30,767 nt of DNA. It comes from Trichinella spiralis. Its lineage: Eukaryota > Nematoda > Enoplea > Trichinellida > Trichinellidae. The stretch lies in NCBI GenBank assembly GCA_000181795.3, contig CM012955.1, forward strand, positions 1,781,036 through 1,811,802, written 5' to 3'. The translations under genes were made by a program, and so were the position numbers. The notes beneath the pieces were generated by a model, which saw only the letters and a list, made by a program, of their open reading frames with translations, had not been told where the DNA came from and ran no database searches. Positions 1 to 11,800 of this stretch are shown piece by piece (within the stretch, counting starts at the first letter, position 1; each line of letters opens with the position of its first letter).

Positions 1-479
1 AATGCATTTTTGTAATACAGTAGAGTATAAAATCGAAAAATTGTTATTTGCGCAATTGTATTGTTTGCAAGCGACATAGAGATAAGAGCTAATTGTAATG
101 AACACAAAGAATTCCACTCATCGTATAATATTGCTTTTTTTCTCTCAATCAATGATTACAATACAAGCAAATAATTCTGTCAAATATAATACTAGATCTC
201 AATGAAAATAATTCAAAGTATCTGTAATTAATAAAATACAATATTGTTTCCATAGATGAAGAAAGAATTATTTAATACATTGCACTTCCCCCAAAGCTCG
301 CCTTTTGTTTCACATAGCTTGTATGCAAATATGTCGAAAAAATGGTATAACTACTAATCAAGCAGACATTAGTTTTTCATAAATTGTTAATTTATTCTAT
401 TTTAACCGTTTGAAATTAATTATTTTTAAAAATACAACATTTAAAGCTCATTTGCATAAGCGAAATTTCATTATGATGT
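1..479. other. AT-rich stretch, no gene seen
   Basis: No reading frame of useful length and no convincing exon is visible on either strand here. The sequence is AT-rich with scattered homopolymers. It may be the 3' side of the unassigned minus-strand stretch to its right. Confidence 0.4.
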
Positions 480-2554
480 TCTGGGCGAAAATGCAATCAA
501 TCTGCGACATGCTTGGTATCAATGAGATGCTCAATGAATAATTTTGATCATGAATAGCATAGAATTCAATAATATGATTGTTTTCCGAGAACCTCAAACG
601 TACAGTCGGCATACGATAAGACATACAGGTGTTGATAAATATTGGCAGCCACAGCTTGAAAATTCTTTTCTATTGGTCGATTAAATGAGATAATTCAGTG
701 TAGAAATTAACAAGTGGCAGATCTGATACACTTCTTTTCTTGTAGTGTTTGCCGATGTTGAAGATGCCGCAATATAGAACGACTCATACTGCGAAATCTT
801 GTGCTGTCGAACCACGCATTACCAGCAGAAAATTCATTATAGAGAAGAAATAAGAACGAAAGTGCAACGTAATATTCTTGTAAAAAAATGATATTCCCTC
901 ACTTTATGTAGACTATAGAGAGGCGTTGAATTTACAAAGACGGACAGATGTGGAATACGAGAAGTTTTTCATGTACATATATTCTAATATATGACATTCT
1001 GACAATGTTCTGACGAAGTCTTTTTTCTCCAAAAATTAAGGCAATTGACTTATATATTTTTTCAGTATTCTTTTCTACAATAAACGTGTCTGGATATTCT
1101 GATTGGGTATTTGTTGAGATAAACGCAAAAAACTAAAACTTGAATAGGATTTTGAGAAAGTCAAAATAAAAAGGAATGATAAAAGAATGTTAGCAAGCTG
1201 GGAATATGGTGTGGTTCCATTAATTTTTACAACGGAACCAATTTTTGAACCCAAAAATATAAATGTTTTTTTCACAAGAATTATTCTTGACTTTCATTAA
1301 TGTAGCAGAATCTTTCAAAATTGAAAACCTTTGTTAGCTGAATTTTTTCACTGATTGCAATTCAGATATAAGAACTGTCTAAAATTCTCAGATTTGAAAG
1401 CTATTTTCGTGCAATTTGCCAGTCTTTTGTTCTAAAAATTCCAAGTGCTCAAACCGGGAACTTTATCAAATTTCTCAAAAAATGAGCGAATTCGGCTTAT
1501 TCAAAATTTACATACCTTTAATTTTCACAGAATTTCTTGCTCTTAACATAAAATTATTTTACAATACTGCGTAGTTTCTGACCTCCTCGGAATAATTTCC
1601 ACTGTACTTAATGGTGGATTCTTCTAATGTTTCGAACAAATACCGAGCATGAGCTGAATAATTTGACATGAATTGTGAATTTATTTAATTTCATAGCATT
1701 TGTAATGAATTTCAACTCTGGGCGACTACACGATATGCTAATTATGCAAATCGCTATTGTATCGTTGCAAGTTAGCGAAAGTAAATTCAAATAGTCGCAC
1801 TTGTGGAATATATCAGAAGCTTGATCAATGACAAAGATGGTAAAAGGGATTGGATGCAATGAAATGTTTACTTTTTAGCAAAGTAAACACTTACAACTCT
1901 TTCGTTTTGATTCACAGCAATTAATGATTGTTTAAAAGCAGTAATTTCAGAAATTTAATTGAATTGATAGTAAAAAAATATACATTAGAGGAAATCTAAC
2001 AGATTCGATGCCCAAAGTGTATGATGAGCAGAAATTGGCAGCCTCTGCTTCCGTTGAAAAACAGTTACTAATGGGCGACTTCCTTATGTATTAAAATGGG
2101 CAGAACTTCAACTTTAGAACCCTTTTATTCACAAACTACTGCGTAATTTGAGGTCAAACTCTCCAAAACACCATCTTTTTTCAATGAAAAGTTATAAAAA
2201 TAAAAAAGTCCTAAATTTTAAAAATCCTTTTTCGACGATTTTCGCAAAAACAACATAGTCTAACATTATTATTTCCAATGCTGTACTATGCTTTTTGAAG
2301 AACATTGTAATAATAATCTAAGTGATTATGAAATATATTGGGGATAATGTAGTACTGCGACAGTTTGCTTTCCATTCAGGCGAGTGAGAAGCCTTTTCCA
2401 GCTTTACGGAAGTCTCAAGTTCCTGAATTGATCGATAATTATTCGATTTTCCAAAATGTCATTTGTTGTCAGGATAATAACTTTAAACGCCCACGTATTC
2501 GGTGATCGAAAATTGACGCAAAGCAGAATGAGCATTAGCGGCAATAGTCGCCAT
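480..2554 (-). CDS. Unassigned minus-strand exon-like stretch, divergent from the PHM gene
   Basis: I do not recognise this product. Several segments read like exons on the minus strand, with splice-like borders. The first is 2554-2495, which starts MATIAANAHSALRQFSITEY and ends at a GTGGGC donor. It joins in phase to 2422-2356 (ELETSVKLEKASHSPEWK..., preceded by AATTCAG), and then to a segment starting at 2280 (TLEIIMLDYVV...). Further segments lie at 1653-1568 (HARYLFETLEESTIKYSGN..., 28 codons, acceptor TTATTCAG), 1431-1352 (NKRLANCTKIAF..., acceptor TTTTTAG) and 1132-977 (52 open codons from FFAFISTNTQ). The segments cannot all be joined in frame with introns of normal size. This is therefore either an intron-rich gene I have not resolved or a decaying gene copy. 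The start at 2554 would lie only 52 nt from the PHM start, a head-to-head arrangement. The acidic/basic codon use of several segments looks protein-like, but no catalytic motif or known domain is visible. Confidence 0.3.
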
Positions 2555-2595
2555 TACAGCTGAATCAGCATAACATCCGCACGGTAGTAAATATT

Positions 2596-2606
2596 CAACA
2601 GCGACA
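2596..2606 (+). promoter_or_regulatory. Possible trans-splice acceptor before the PHM start
   Basis: ATTCAACAG ends at 2601, and the ATG follows after the 5-nt leader CGACA. In nematodes a spliced-leader acceptor typically lies within about 10 nt of the start codon. The same spacing pattern recurs at other genes here. It could also be an ordinary cis acceptor for a 5' UTR exon. Confidence 0.4.
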
Positions 2607-5225
2607 ATGTTAAATTGGGTTGTTTTTATTTTTGCACTAAACTATCACTATGCCCTTACGATGTCGGTAAAATCGAGCATTTATGAAATTACCCAATTGA
2701 ATATGCCCGGAGTGAGACCTGATCATGTGAGTTCTCGTTTAAAAATTTGCATTAACATAAATATCAGCTTTGAAATATGTTCATTTATTTAAATGAGAAT
2801 AATTTTTAAAAGTAACTGAATGTAAAAAAGATAACATGCGCAGCATAATATTTTGAATTCGTCTGCTTTTCAGTTTAATGAACATACCAGTATTTTTCCA
2901 TTTCAAAAGTGCCATTTTTTCGTATAATATACTTGAAAGTGTTTAGGAATAAAGAATAAAACACCGAAGCAGCTGAGAAACTAATCCAAAAAAATGTTTA
3001 TGTACATTTAAATCCTTTTGAAAGAACAGTGAAATAAAGCATAGCAAAAGGAAAAACATGCAAGGCTTTTGTCCAATTTTGTACGTAAACTTCGCGAAAG
3101 TATTGAAATAAAATTTCGACGATTTAAAACGTTGTAGACATGGAATCGATTTTTTGCACATCATGCAATTGATCGCAATGATTTAGGGTATTTTTTCTAA
3201 AATTAATAAAAATATCAAGAAATTCATTTAAAGCTTAATAAATAAACACACGTTTCTAGTAATGCAATCAATAAAAAGTCAATGTCTAAATTGTCAGCTG
3301 TACTAAAGTATGTACAAGAAAATTAAAAACGTGACTTTGTTTCTTTTCAAATGGCATTTTTTGAACTGACAAATATGATAAATTACAGCAGAGAGTGGAA
3401 GTTGTTATTGCACTTTTTAATGATGAATTGCGTCAACAATACGCAGTTGAATGAATATAGATTTGACTTTTAGAACGAGCAGTATCTTTGCAAAGCTATA
3501 AAGCTGGATCGCACAAACGTCCATTATATCAGTAAAAAAATATATCACTATCAAAGATGAATAATTACACTAATGCCAAGGGTTCATTATGTTACAGCGA
3601 AATTTCAACCGCAAATTTCCATGAGTAGAGCACATCACATGCTGCTGTTTGGTTGTGATTTTCCTGGATCGGATGATGACGTTTGGTTAGGAAAATTCAC
3701 CTACTATAGGCAGTATAATAAAATCATCAATGTTCGATAATATTTTAGGGACTGCGGAGAAATGACAAGCCAAAGCGATACGGCTAGTTCTTCTCTGCCT
3801 GTATGCGATCCGTCAGGAAAAACCAGCATCATTTACGGTTGGGCTAGGGATGCTCCGGCTTTAACGCTGCCTGTCGGTATAAAAATTTGCACTTCATCCA
3901 TCTTCTATTTATTCAATAGCTATTTCTTTGTCAGGGACTGGATTCAAGGTTGCCGGAAATACTGAAGTCCAGTACTTGGTTTTGCAAGTTCATTACATGC
4001 ATCCTTTACAAGGTGACGTTACATTGTAAAATTGTTTCAAAATAAAAGTGAATATTTTAGAAGCTGATTATTCTGGAGTAACGTTGACATCCACGACAAC
4101 ACCGTTAGAATAGCATCATCATCATCAAGTTGACAGTGGGATAATTTTTTAATTAATTGCGTAATGCTTTTTAGGATGCCAAATTTAGCCGGTGTCCTGT
4201 TAATAGCAACTGATGGCATGATCAAAGCCAACAGTAAAGGTATTTATTTATTTGATCCACTGAGAGAAGTGAAAATGCGTCGTTCGTCGTATCTATTTAC
4301 CGGTTATTATGTTTAAGAAAATTTTGAAGCAGCATGCTTAATTGATGAAGATGTGGAAATTCATCCGTTTGCATTCAGAGTGCATGCTCATGATCGAGGT
4401 ATTTCCTTAATATCACTGATTACAAATGCGATTGAGCTTCAACGTATACTTCGCGAATCAATATATTTTTCAACATTCATAAGGCATGCAAGTACTATAC
4501 TGAACAATTAGCACTTGGTGTCGCTGAAATTTAAACCGATTGCTGAAAATACTGTTAAAGTAGATTAAAAATGAGGAAGGTCATTTTAAATAACGGTAAT
4601 TTATGCACTTTCAGAGAAGATGAATTGCTTTTCGTTCGTTGATTATTTTTTATTGACCGCTGCTGTTTTGAACAGGGATCGTTGTTTCTGGATTCAAAGT
4701 ACATGGAAATAGATGGGATTTGATTGGGAAAAAAAGTCCAAAAGAACCACAGGTAATATGGATTTTTGTGGTAGATTATATATACATTTTTTTTCATTTT
4801 TACATAATTATATTTCCAGATGTTCTATCCGGTAAACAATACTGACATGGTTATTCGAAAAAACGATATAGTGGTAAATGAACAGAATTTTCACCGCTCA
4901 CTGTAATGCAACGTGACAGTAAATATTGCTAAAATATATTTTAATTAGGCTGCACGTTGTACAATGGAAAATACCGAAGATCGAGATATTAAGATTGGGT
5001 AAAAGTGGTGCTTTGAGGAAACTTAAATCAATATGATTACGATTATTATTTATTAGTGCCACTGGTGACGATGAAATGTGCAACTTTTACATTATGTATT
5101 TTGTTCGAAATGGCAGTAGTATTTTGAAAGACAACACTTGCACATCGGCAGGTCCGCCAAATTATTACTGGGGTAGAGATGGTGGCTTGAAAAATATTCC
5201 CGAAAAGTTTTCCAGCAGTCTGTGA
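2607..5225 (+). CDS. phm: Peptidylglycine alpha-hydroxylating monooxygenase (PHM), monofunctional, secreted, 12 exons
   Basis: PHM is a two-copper, ascorbate-dependent enzyme. It hydroxylates the alpha carbon of C-terminal glycine in neuropeptide precursors, the first step of amidation, and acts in the secretory pathway. My model has exons 2607-2726, 3474-3531, 3598-3685, 3749-3876, 3935-4012, 4061-4103, 4175-4239, 4318-4398, 4676-4752, 4820-4873, 4949-4998 and 5057-5225. All joins keep frame and give 336 aa, close to a lone PHM domain. Residues 1-20 form a hydrophobic signal peptide. The family signature MPGVRPDH is at 33-40. CuH ligands are H72 and H73 (in AHHMLLFGC) and H151 (in LQVHY). 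CuM ligands are H216 and H218 (in RVHAH) and M288 (in DDEMC). DCGEM and IIYGWARDAP are also typical of the family. No PAL (lyase) domain follows, so a separate PAL gene is expected. Two donors are GTTAG. A CAG lies 5 nt before the ATG. The C-terminal tail carries no membrane segment, so the enzyme is probably soluble in the vesicle lumen. Confidence 0.93.
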
Positions 5226-6044
5226 CAGTTTCACAGCAAAATTTGTGCGCTCACACGCCGAAGAGATGGTTGTGGTGGTGTATTCGTTTATTCAGTTCTT
5301 ATTGAACAATTAATTTATTAAATTCAATATTATGATATGAACTGTTGTGCACAGTGAAATAAATTTCTGCCCAATTAAATCACATCAAATCAGTCTTCTT
5401 GATCTTATTGAATTGAAACTTCTCGTTTTTTTTGATAAATTTTACCCATTTTTCTCAATTTATTATTAAGCAAAAGTAGAAAACAAAAAAAATGTGAGCA
5501 AAAATTTTATTTTAACAAATAAAACTAACAACGTCGTCGTTCGTCTGTGCAACAGAGTGAAAGAATTATTGTATTAGGTGGCGTTTCACCGGAGTTTATC
5601 TGGTAAACAAGCCGAGCAAAAATAGAAAACAGTCAAAAGGCGCTAGTTTCAATTAGCAAATACGGCATACTTATTAATATTTAGCAAATATGGCGTAACA
5701 ACAGTCAGAACAGGGCAAAAATAGCAAAAACTGAAAAAAAAACAACATATGGTCGGCGGACAGCACGTTTCCATATGACAGGATGCAAAAAAAAGAGATG
5801 AAATTGCAGTGGCTACGTGGCACCGAGACCGGTCATTATTAAAACAAATGTTCCTCCTATTCCAAGTGCTGCACTCGGCATTAAAAACGTATAACTAAGA
5901 TGAAATGGCAACCGTTTCAAATGTCATAAAAGCAGATGTCGCATTAAAAAAAAAACCAACACACAACATACTGGTGGTGGTATATTAAAAATAATAAGTA
6001 ATGACTTTCATCGCCATCATCAATTATTCATGCATTCACAACGC
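5226..6044. other. Convergent 3' UTR region between PHM and the TSC22-type gene
   Basis: No coding potential is seen. The stretch holds the PHM 3' UTR on the left and the TSC22-type 3' UTR on the right. TTTATT (AATAAA on the minus strand) occurs near 5287, 5314, 5459 and 5505. If the left ones are used, the two transcripts would overlap tail to tail. Confidence 0.5.
5358..5363 (+). terminator. AATAAA poly(A) signal of the PHM gene
   Basis: AATAAA occurs 133 nt after the PHM stop codon, inside GTGAAATAAATTTC. It is the first canonical hexamer on this strand after the gene, so it is the likely 3' end signal. Confidence 0.6.
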
Positions 6045-7067
6045 TTACTGCATTTTACCAGAATGAGAAGGCCGCTGTCCCTGAAGACGCTGCAGTTCCA
6101 TTTCACACTGACGTAGACGTCGATTTTCGGTCTCGAGTCGTTCCACTTGCCTTTCCAAATGAGCAATGCGATTCTTGAGCTCGTCCACTTCTTCACGGAC
6201 TGCATATTGGAGGTGGGTTTTGACCAAATTCATTGCCTGCTCAATTTTGCTATCAATGGCAATGGGCTGCCGCGGTCGGCTATGAGGTGAGTTTCGTTCG
6301 ACTGGTGTAGTGGGCACTGGGCAGCTCGCTTTCCGTCCAGCAGTTGGCGAAGTTGCGACAGTGTTCTGCGTGGCCGACGACATCGCGAAGCCAGAGTTCG
6401 AGGTAGCACATCCAGGAGAAGACAACACTTCCGGCACTGATGATCGACGCGTCACCGGCTTTTCGTTGAATGCTATATCCTGTTGTCGATGTTGGGCAAC
6501 AACAACAACATCTTCTTCTTCTTCTTCTTCTTGCGTTTCATCCAGTGCGTCATTATCTCGCAATGTTGAAACTGCTGAGATGGTAAATTTTCGACTTGGC
6601 TCACCGACAACTTGCACGCCAAATTCTTCAGCAGGCTTTTTCAACGTTGTTGTCTCCACAACCGGCGTCACTGTGAACCTGCTACTAGGCACCTCAACGT
6701 CCGGCTTCGCAGGCTTTTCCTTCTCTTCAGGCAAAATCACAGGGCAAACGGTGAACTTCCTGCCGGATCCATTCACGACGGTACAATTCAATTCCGAAGC
6801 GGACTTGGTCGTGTCCACTTCAACAACCGGCGACGGCTTATCCTCGCTTTCTTTGCAAAACCAACGTCCACGACGGTACGGATCATCCAACACTTTGACA
6901 ATATGGAACCGAGACATTTTCCTGATGCCGTTCGAACAGCACTTTTCCACCCTCTTGGCCGTTGGATTCTCTGGAAGTACAACTCGTGATTCGACGGCGG
7001 TAATTTTGAAACAATTTCTCGGTCCAGTGGCGCATTTCTCCGTTCCAACAACCGACTGTTGTTCCAT
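6045..7067 (-). CDS. Long-form TSC22 domain / bunched family protein with RFxV-like motif array
   Basis: This is an uninterrupted 340-codon frame. The TSC22 domain is near residues 269-331. It contains [20 protein letters not shown] and then REEVDEL, running into a leucine-zipper-like coiled coil ([17 protein letters not shown]). TSC22D/bunched proteins dimerise through this domain and act in growth control. The long isoforms bind NRBP1 and WNK-pathway partners. The N-terminal half supports a long isoform: a conserved box at 52-71 ([20 protein letters not shown]) is the form seen in TSC22D2/D4 and bunched-A. It also holds a set of [R/K]-F-x-[V/I] motifs at 53-56, 104-107, 130-133 and 160-163, plus a weaker CFKI at 19-22. 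An acidic run lies at 179-185, and the middle is Ser/Thr/Pro-rich. In other animals the TSC box lies on separate exons. Here it is fused in one exon, so short isoforms from internal splicing are not evident. The coding region is much richer in GC than its flanks. Confidence 0.92.
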   Translation of the reverse strand: MEQQSVVGTEKCATGPRNCFKITAVESRVVLPENPTAKRVEKCCSNGIRKMSRFHIVKVLDDPYRRGRWFCKESEDKPSPVVEVDTTKSASELNCTVVNGSGRKFTVCPVILPEEKEKPAKPDVEVPSSRFTVTPVVETTTLKKPAEEFGVQVVGEPSRKFTISAVSTLRDNDALDETQEEEEEEDVVVVAQHRQQDIAFNEKPVTRRSSVPEVLSSPGCATSNSGFAMSSATQNTVATSPTAGRKASCPVPTTPVERNSPHSRPRQPIAIDSKIEQAMNLVKTHLQYAVREEVDELKNRIAHLERQVERLETENRRLRQCEMELQRLQGQRPSHSGKMQ

Positions 7068-7080
7068 TGAGCTCTAGAAT
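7068..7080 (-). promoter_or_regulatory. Possible trans-splice acceptor before the TSC22-type start
   Basis: On the minus strand TTCTAG ends at 7074, and the ATG follows after the 6-nt leader AGCTCA. The upstream tract (TTCGCTTCAAATTC) is pyrimidine-rich. It resembles the arrangement at the PHM start. Confidence 0.4.
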
Positions 7081-7163
7081 TTGAAGCGAAAATATGCTGC
7101 AGCTGAACAACAAAAATACACGACAATTTGCACTACAAGTGTCTACTAGAACGTAATCTGTTC

Positions 7164-7224
7164 ACACACAGACACACACAGACACACACACACACTTTTG
7201 ACGTATATATATATATATATATAT
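7164..7224. repeat. Microsatellites (CA)n and (TA)n upstream of the TSC22-type gene
   Basis: An interrupted ACACAC/ACAGAC run to about 7196 is followed closely by a TA dinucleotide run at about 7206-7224. Both lie 100-160 nt upstream of the TSC22-type start, in its 5' UTR or promoter. The alternating purine/pyrimidine tracts are likely length-variable. Confidence 0.85.
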
Positions 7225-7689
7225 TGTATGTGTAAACTGCCAAAAGGGAGTAGATGCAAAACAAGCAAGAGCAATAGCAATAATAAAATTTCAAAGAAAA
7301 AAACCACAACAAAATGAATAAGTTTTGTAACCTTCGAAACGCAGCGGATGGAAACGGTGAACGTGCTCGCACGGCAACAATCCCACTGACTGAGAGATTA
7401 TTGCCTAACCGAGAGTGGAATTAGCTCCGAATAACCTGAAATGGTCGAAACAGCCAATGAAAATGCTCGGCTTTTTTTATTTCGAGCAAATAATAAAGTT
7501 TGATCAACAAAACAAACAAGTCAACAATCAAAGTTTCACAAAATTTACATTGGAAATATTGACGCAGGAATTCACACTGAACTAACTGAAATGGAAAATA
7601 AATACAAATTTTATCCCATTCAGAAAAGAATGCAAAAACTTACTTCCATTCCCAAGTAGACTGAACCAACGTAACCGATTCAACTTACA

Positions 7690-7719
7690 ATTATTATTAT
7701 TATTATTATTATTATTATT
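7690..7719. repeat. (ATT)n microsatellite
   Basis: Ten tandem ATT units run perfectly through this stretch. Confidence 0.95.
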
Positions 7720-8578
7720 GCATGTACTTTAAAAATAATTCACACTATACAATTTAGTGGAACTTTGGATGGAAAAGAAATACATTTGAACATATATACA
7801 AATAAAAATACGTTCAAATGTTCAAATAAATTATTGATTTAGAAACAGATTTGACTAAGCTATGAAAAAAAACAATAAGGACATTTCATAAAAGTCCATT
7901 TATATATAAATATTGCCAAGCAAAACTTGTACATATATAAAATATTTCATATTATTGTCATGAAAGTTGAAAAAAAATACATATATATTCTACGGAATCA
8001 CCAAAAAAATTGTATAAATTAAAATCAACTTTTTTCAATGCAACATAAGTTTCAATGTACATTAATCGTCAATGGAAAGAAAGAAAAAAAACTACATATG
8101 CTACAATTGAAATGAATTGAATTGAAAATTATGAATAATTCATGCCAGTTTTGCATTGTTTTGTCTGAATAAATTTTTCTTTTTTTTTGAAAAAAAATCT
8201 CATTTCAATAATTAATAGCAGTTGTTAATCAAATCAGAATCGATGAACAATTTACAAAATTGGACATTTTCCAACGAATCTGCCAAAAGATCGCAAAATG
8301 AACACTGCACATGCAGCTGTTCAGCTGAACTGTTGCAAACAATTATTACGCGTACATAAATATCAAAAATAGGCATTCATGCGCAAAATCAGTAGCGATC
8401 AATCAACTTCATCTGCTCGTGTGTGCTGGGAATTTCTGTTTTAATTTTTTCATTTTTGAAAATTTACATTTTTATGCCCTCAACGATAAAAATGTGACAA
8501 CGTAATGTTTTGCAAATTTGAATTGAAATAGAAATTCATTTTTCGGTCATTAGATACAGAAACTTTTGATCAAATTTG

Positions 8579-8594
8579 CACACACACACACACA
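8579..8594. repeat. (CA)n microsatellite
   Basis: A short perfect CA dinucleotide run in intergenic DNA. Confidence 0.85.
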
Positions 8595-8742
8595 TGCACC
8601 TAATGAACTAAACAAAGCATTGCAAAATGAATAATACTGTTGATGTTCTAGTTTTATATTTAAAAATAATAATTAAAAAAACAACCTAATTTTTTCTTTT
8701 TCATACCAGTTTCCCATATCTAGTTAAGCATGCATTGATTTT

Positions 8743-8761
8743 CATATATATATATATATAT
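8743..8761. repeat. (AT)n microsatellite
   Basis: A perfect AT dinucleotide run in intergenic DNA. Confidence 0.85.
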
Positions 8762-8836
8762 GTTCCTTTTTTCCACATTTTCCACACAATTAATTTTCAT
8801 TCATCTCCATGCATTAACAATTGAAAATTTAAAGAA

Positions 8837-8860
8837 AAACAACAACAACAACAACAACAC
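8837..8860. repeat. (AAC)n microsatellite
   Basis: Tandem AAC/CAA units. The same trinucleotide family (CAA, or GTT on the other strand) recurs near 16879, 21137, 23155 and 25060, so it is a favoured simple repeat of this genome. Confidence 0.85.
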
Positions 8861-11800
8861 AATTGCCATTATTATCATAAATTCAACTTGATTTTCATTT
8901 CTGGTAACGTACAGATGTAAAACAAATATTTTTGCAATTCACTCTGCACTTTTCCAGCATGTTTTTCTTTTTAAATTTTTAATCATTCTTCATTTCCAAA
9001 AGATAACAAAAACAAAAATATTATTTATTGTTCATGCACATAACGTTTCCAATGCTGACTGTGTATACTTGTGCATGTTCGAAATGTGCATCTCTGCCAT
9101 GCTATTTTCAAAAACAGAAAAACAAAACAAACAAGAAACCACAAAAATCATTAAAATATTGTGCAACAAGTGCAACAAAACAAACCTTTTCCATTCAAAG
9201 TATTTCAAACGTAAAGTTAAATATTTCAGCTAATTTTGAACATGGTGAAAAAAATTTTTGAAAAATAATCTACTATCCTGTTTATGACCTTGACTGAAAT
9301 TCTTCTCATTCTCAACAAAATGCTCCTTGGATAAAAAATATTTAAAAAAAACAAGCTTCTCACTCGCTTCTTTACAAACAAACAAGTACTATGATGAAAA
9401 ATGAAATGTTCAGTTAAAATAAAATAAAATAATATACTTACAAAATAAAAGTATTGTTCATGCATATTACAACATGATAAGACGCAGCCAAGTGTAACGC
9501 TAATTACCGCAGTCGGGCATTCTCTATTCGAGCAAGAAGAAAAGCTAAAATACGATTTCATTTGAATACCAAATAAATAAATAAATAATAAATAAACACT
9601 CTCATCCATATAATAATATCTGTGAAAAATTAGTATTTGTCATTTTTTTTAAATAATGATAAATTTTCCCTATTTATTTGCACATTTGTTAAAAATAGCA
9701 CAAAGGTCTATTTTCCATTGCATTCTACATCACTTAATCCCAAATACATACATACAAAATAATGTTCGTTTATCTCAAGCAGAATACAAAATACAATATC
9801 ACTGTCGACTGGAAAATAAATAATTTATAAGAATCAACAGTGCACATGTTCTGTAAAACATGTTTTCACTTGAATGAAATAAATCAAAAAATTTCATGAC
9901 AAACAAGCAACTGACAGTTTATGCCGAATATTTTTCAATATTCAATAAAAATTCAAATAACAATCTACAATAAAAATCTTTCAAACAAAGTAAATAACGA
10001 CCAACGACAACATTTCCAATGAAAATCACGTAACACGTAACAAAATGATTTTCAGAGAAAAACCTTTTGAAATAATAAGCTGGAACAGAAAATAAGAGAA
10101 ACATAAAAAAAAACTTATTTCATCACCGATCCATCAACAATTTAATATTGTTCACTAATTTTAAGCTATTCAAAATTGTGAAACATTCGTAGAATAAATT
10201 TTTCTAAAAAAACGAAAAAATAGGTCGATCAAATTGGCAATATTTCTTTGGTGGATTGCACGAAATGCAACTACATTTATTTTTTCGAACAAAAAAACTA
10301 ATTCACATTTAATGTTTTCAAGAATTTTTGTAAAAAAATGTTTTTTACGACAGAAAAAATTCCTCATACGCATTTGTACTTGCAAATCACTTTACAGAAC
10401 ACTGAATACCGAAAGAAAAAACACTAACTGAAAGTCACAAAAAAGCTGTTATATTGATTCTTGCAAACGAGCTCCTTTCATTCCAGCTCATCTCGTCAAA
10501 GCACAACCAATGCAGTGTGACCGAGAATTATTATTAAACTCTGGCAATTATTTCCTGGCGCGTGATTGGTTTGTGCTAAATTGACACCATTTGTACGAAA
10601 AATTTGACAACAAATGCTACATGTCAAAGAATATATGCAAAAGAAGATCTCTTAAGATTATGCGTGAAAAATGAAGCAGAATGAATCACTTTCTAAATTA
10701 TGATGAATTTCGTTGATATTTACAACCTTACCCTGACATGAAAAACGCTAAAATTTATTTCAGAAACAAAAAAATCTATCATTCCTCATTGTAAATCATA
10801 CAAGTAAACAATAACATCAAATATATTCATATGTTGCTTTTTTGAATAAATGCTTCACTGTCGTTGATAATTGTAACGACATCAATTTAACAAATTATAA
10901 AGTGATGATTCACCGATTGTTCGAGAAGAATTGATCGACCATGGCAGAAACGAACGTTTGCCAGTCAGTCTGCTCCAGTTGAAAATGATTCACTGAAAAT
11001 TAATAACCTCAACCATATATCTCCGCACACTTATACTGAATTCTAAACTTGTTTAAAAGAACAACAAAATTAATGCAATTTTAAATTTTATTTAATCGTC
11101 TAAAAAACAAGAAATATTTCTATTGATCAATCTGTATCATTTGCTAAATTTAGTTCAGAATATCTGCTGACAATTATTCGACCCAATGTCATCTGAAAAA
11201 TGTTTCTGATAAACATATCATTTTTATTTATTATCTATTTATAAATTTAATATATACTAATAAAGTAACAACGTCAGCAGAAAGAATTGCCATTGTTGAT
11301 AAATTATACAACTGAAGAATAGAAACCATCCACTTGGAAAGCAAATTAAACATTTTGACAATACCCAACAACCCTGACTGCAACCATTCTCATGAAATCT
11401 TAAAAAAGTTTCGACAACTCTGTAAAGTCAGCTGTGCATACTAGAACATATCAATTATTTCAGATGAATATAAACAGCCATTAAATACAAATGTGAATGT
11501 ACTACTTAAAGTTAGTTAAACATAAAAGTAAAATCAACAGTCATTTTCCACTGACTTACCTTTTCCTAGCTGCAATAAAGTATCGACGTACCGACGAATC
11601 ACAACATGTAAGAAGCATAAAAAAATAATTGTACTAATGGAACTGTCTGATTGTTCATACAGTATCTATAAAAATATAATGTACAAATCTCTGATAGAGT
11701 ATTTATTTAAATTTGATATTTAAATCAGAAAATTATTTGAAATTATTATGGAAACTAGAAGATTCTTTGGTTTATGCAAAAACTGAATAGATACTTCAAA

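Noticed and set aside
1608-1859. Similarity of the minus-strand frame (TIFVIDQASDIFHKCDYLN...) to the Walker B region of ORC4-type AAA+ proteins
   Set aside because: The resemblance is loose, no Walker A (GxxGxGKT) is present upstream on that strand, and the better-supported exon at 1653-1568 uses another frame.
6310-7077. 255-codon open frame on the plus strand
   Set aside because: It is the antisense shadow of the TSC22-type gene; its Ser/Thr-rich translation follows from the codon use of the minus-strand gene and shows no domain.
9226-9609. 127-codon open frame on the minus strand
   Set aside because: The composition (Phe, Ile, Tyr, Ser) is what AT-rich DNA gives by chance, no motif is visible and it lies among other low-complexity frames.
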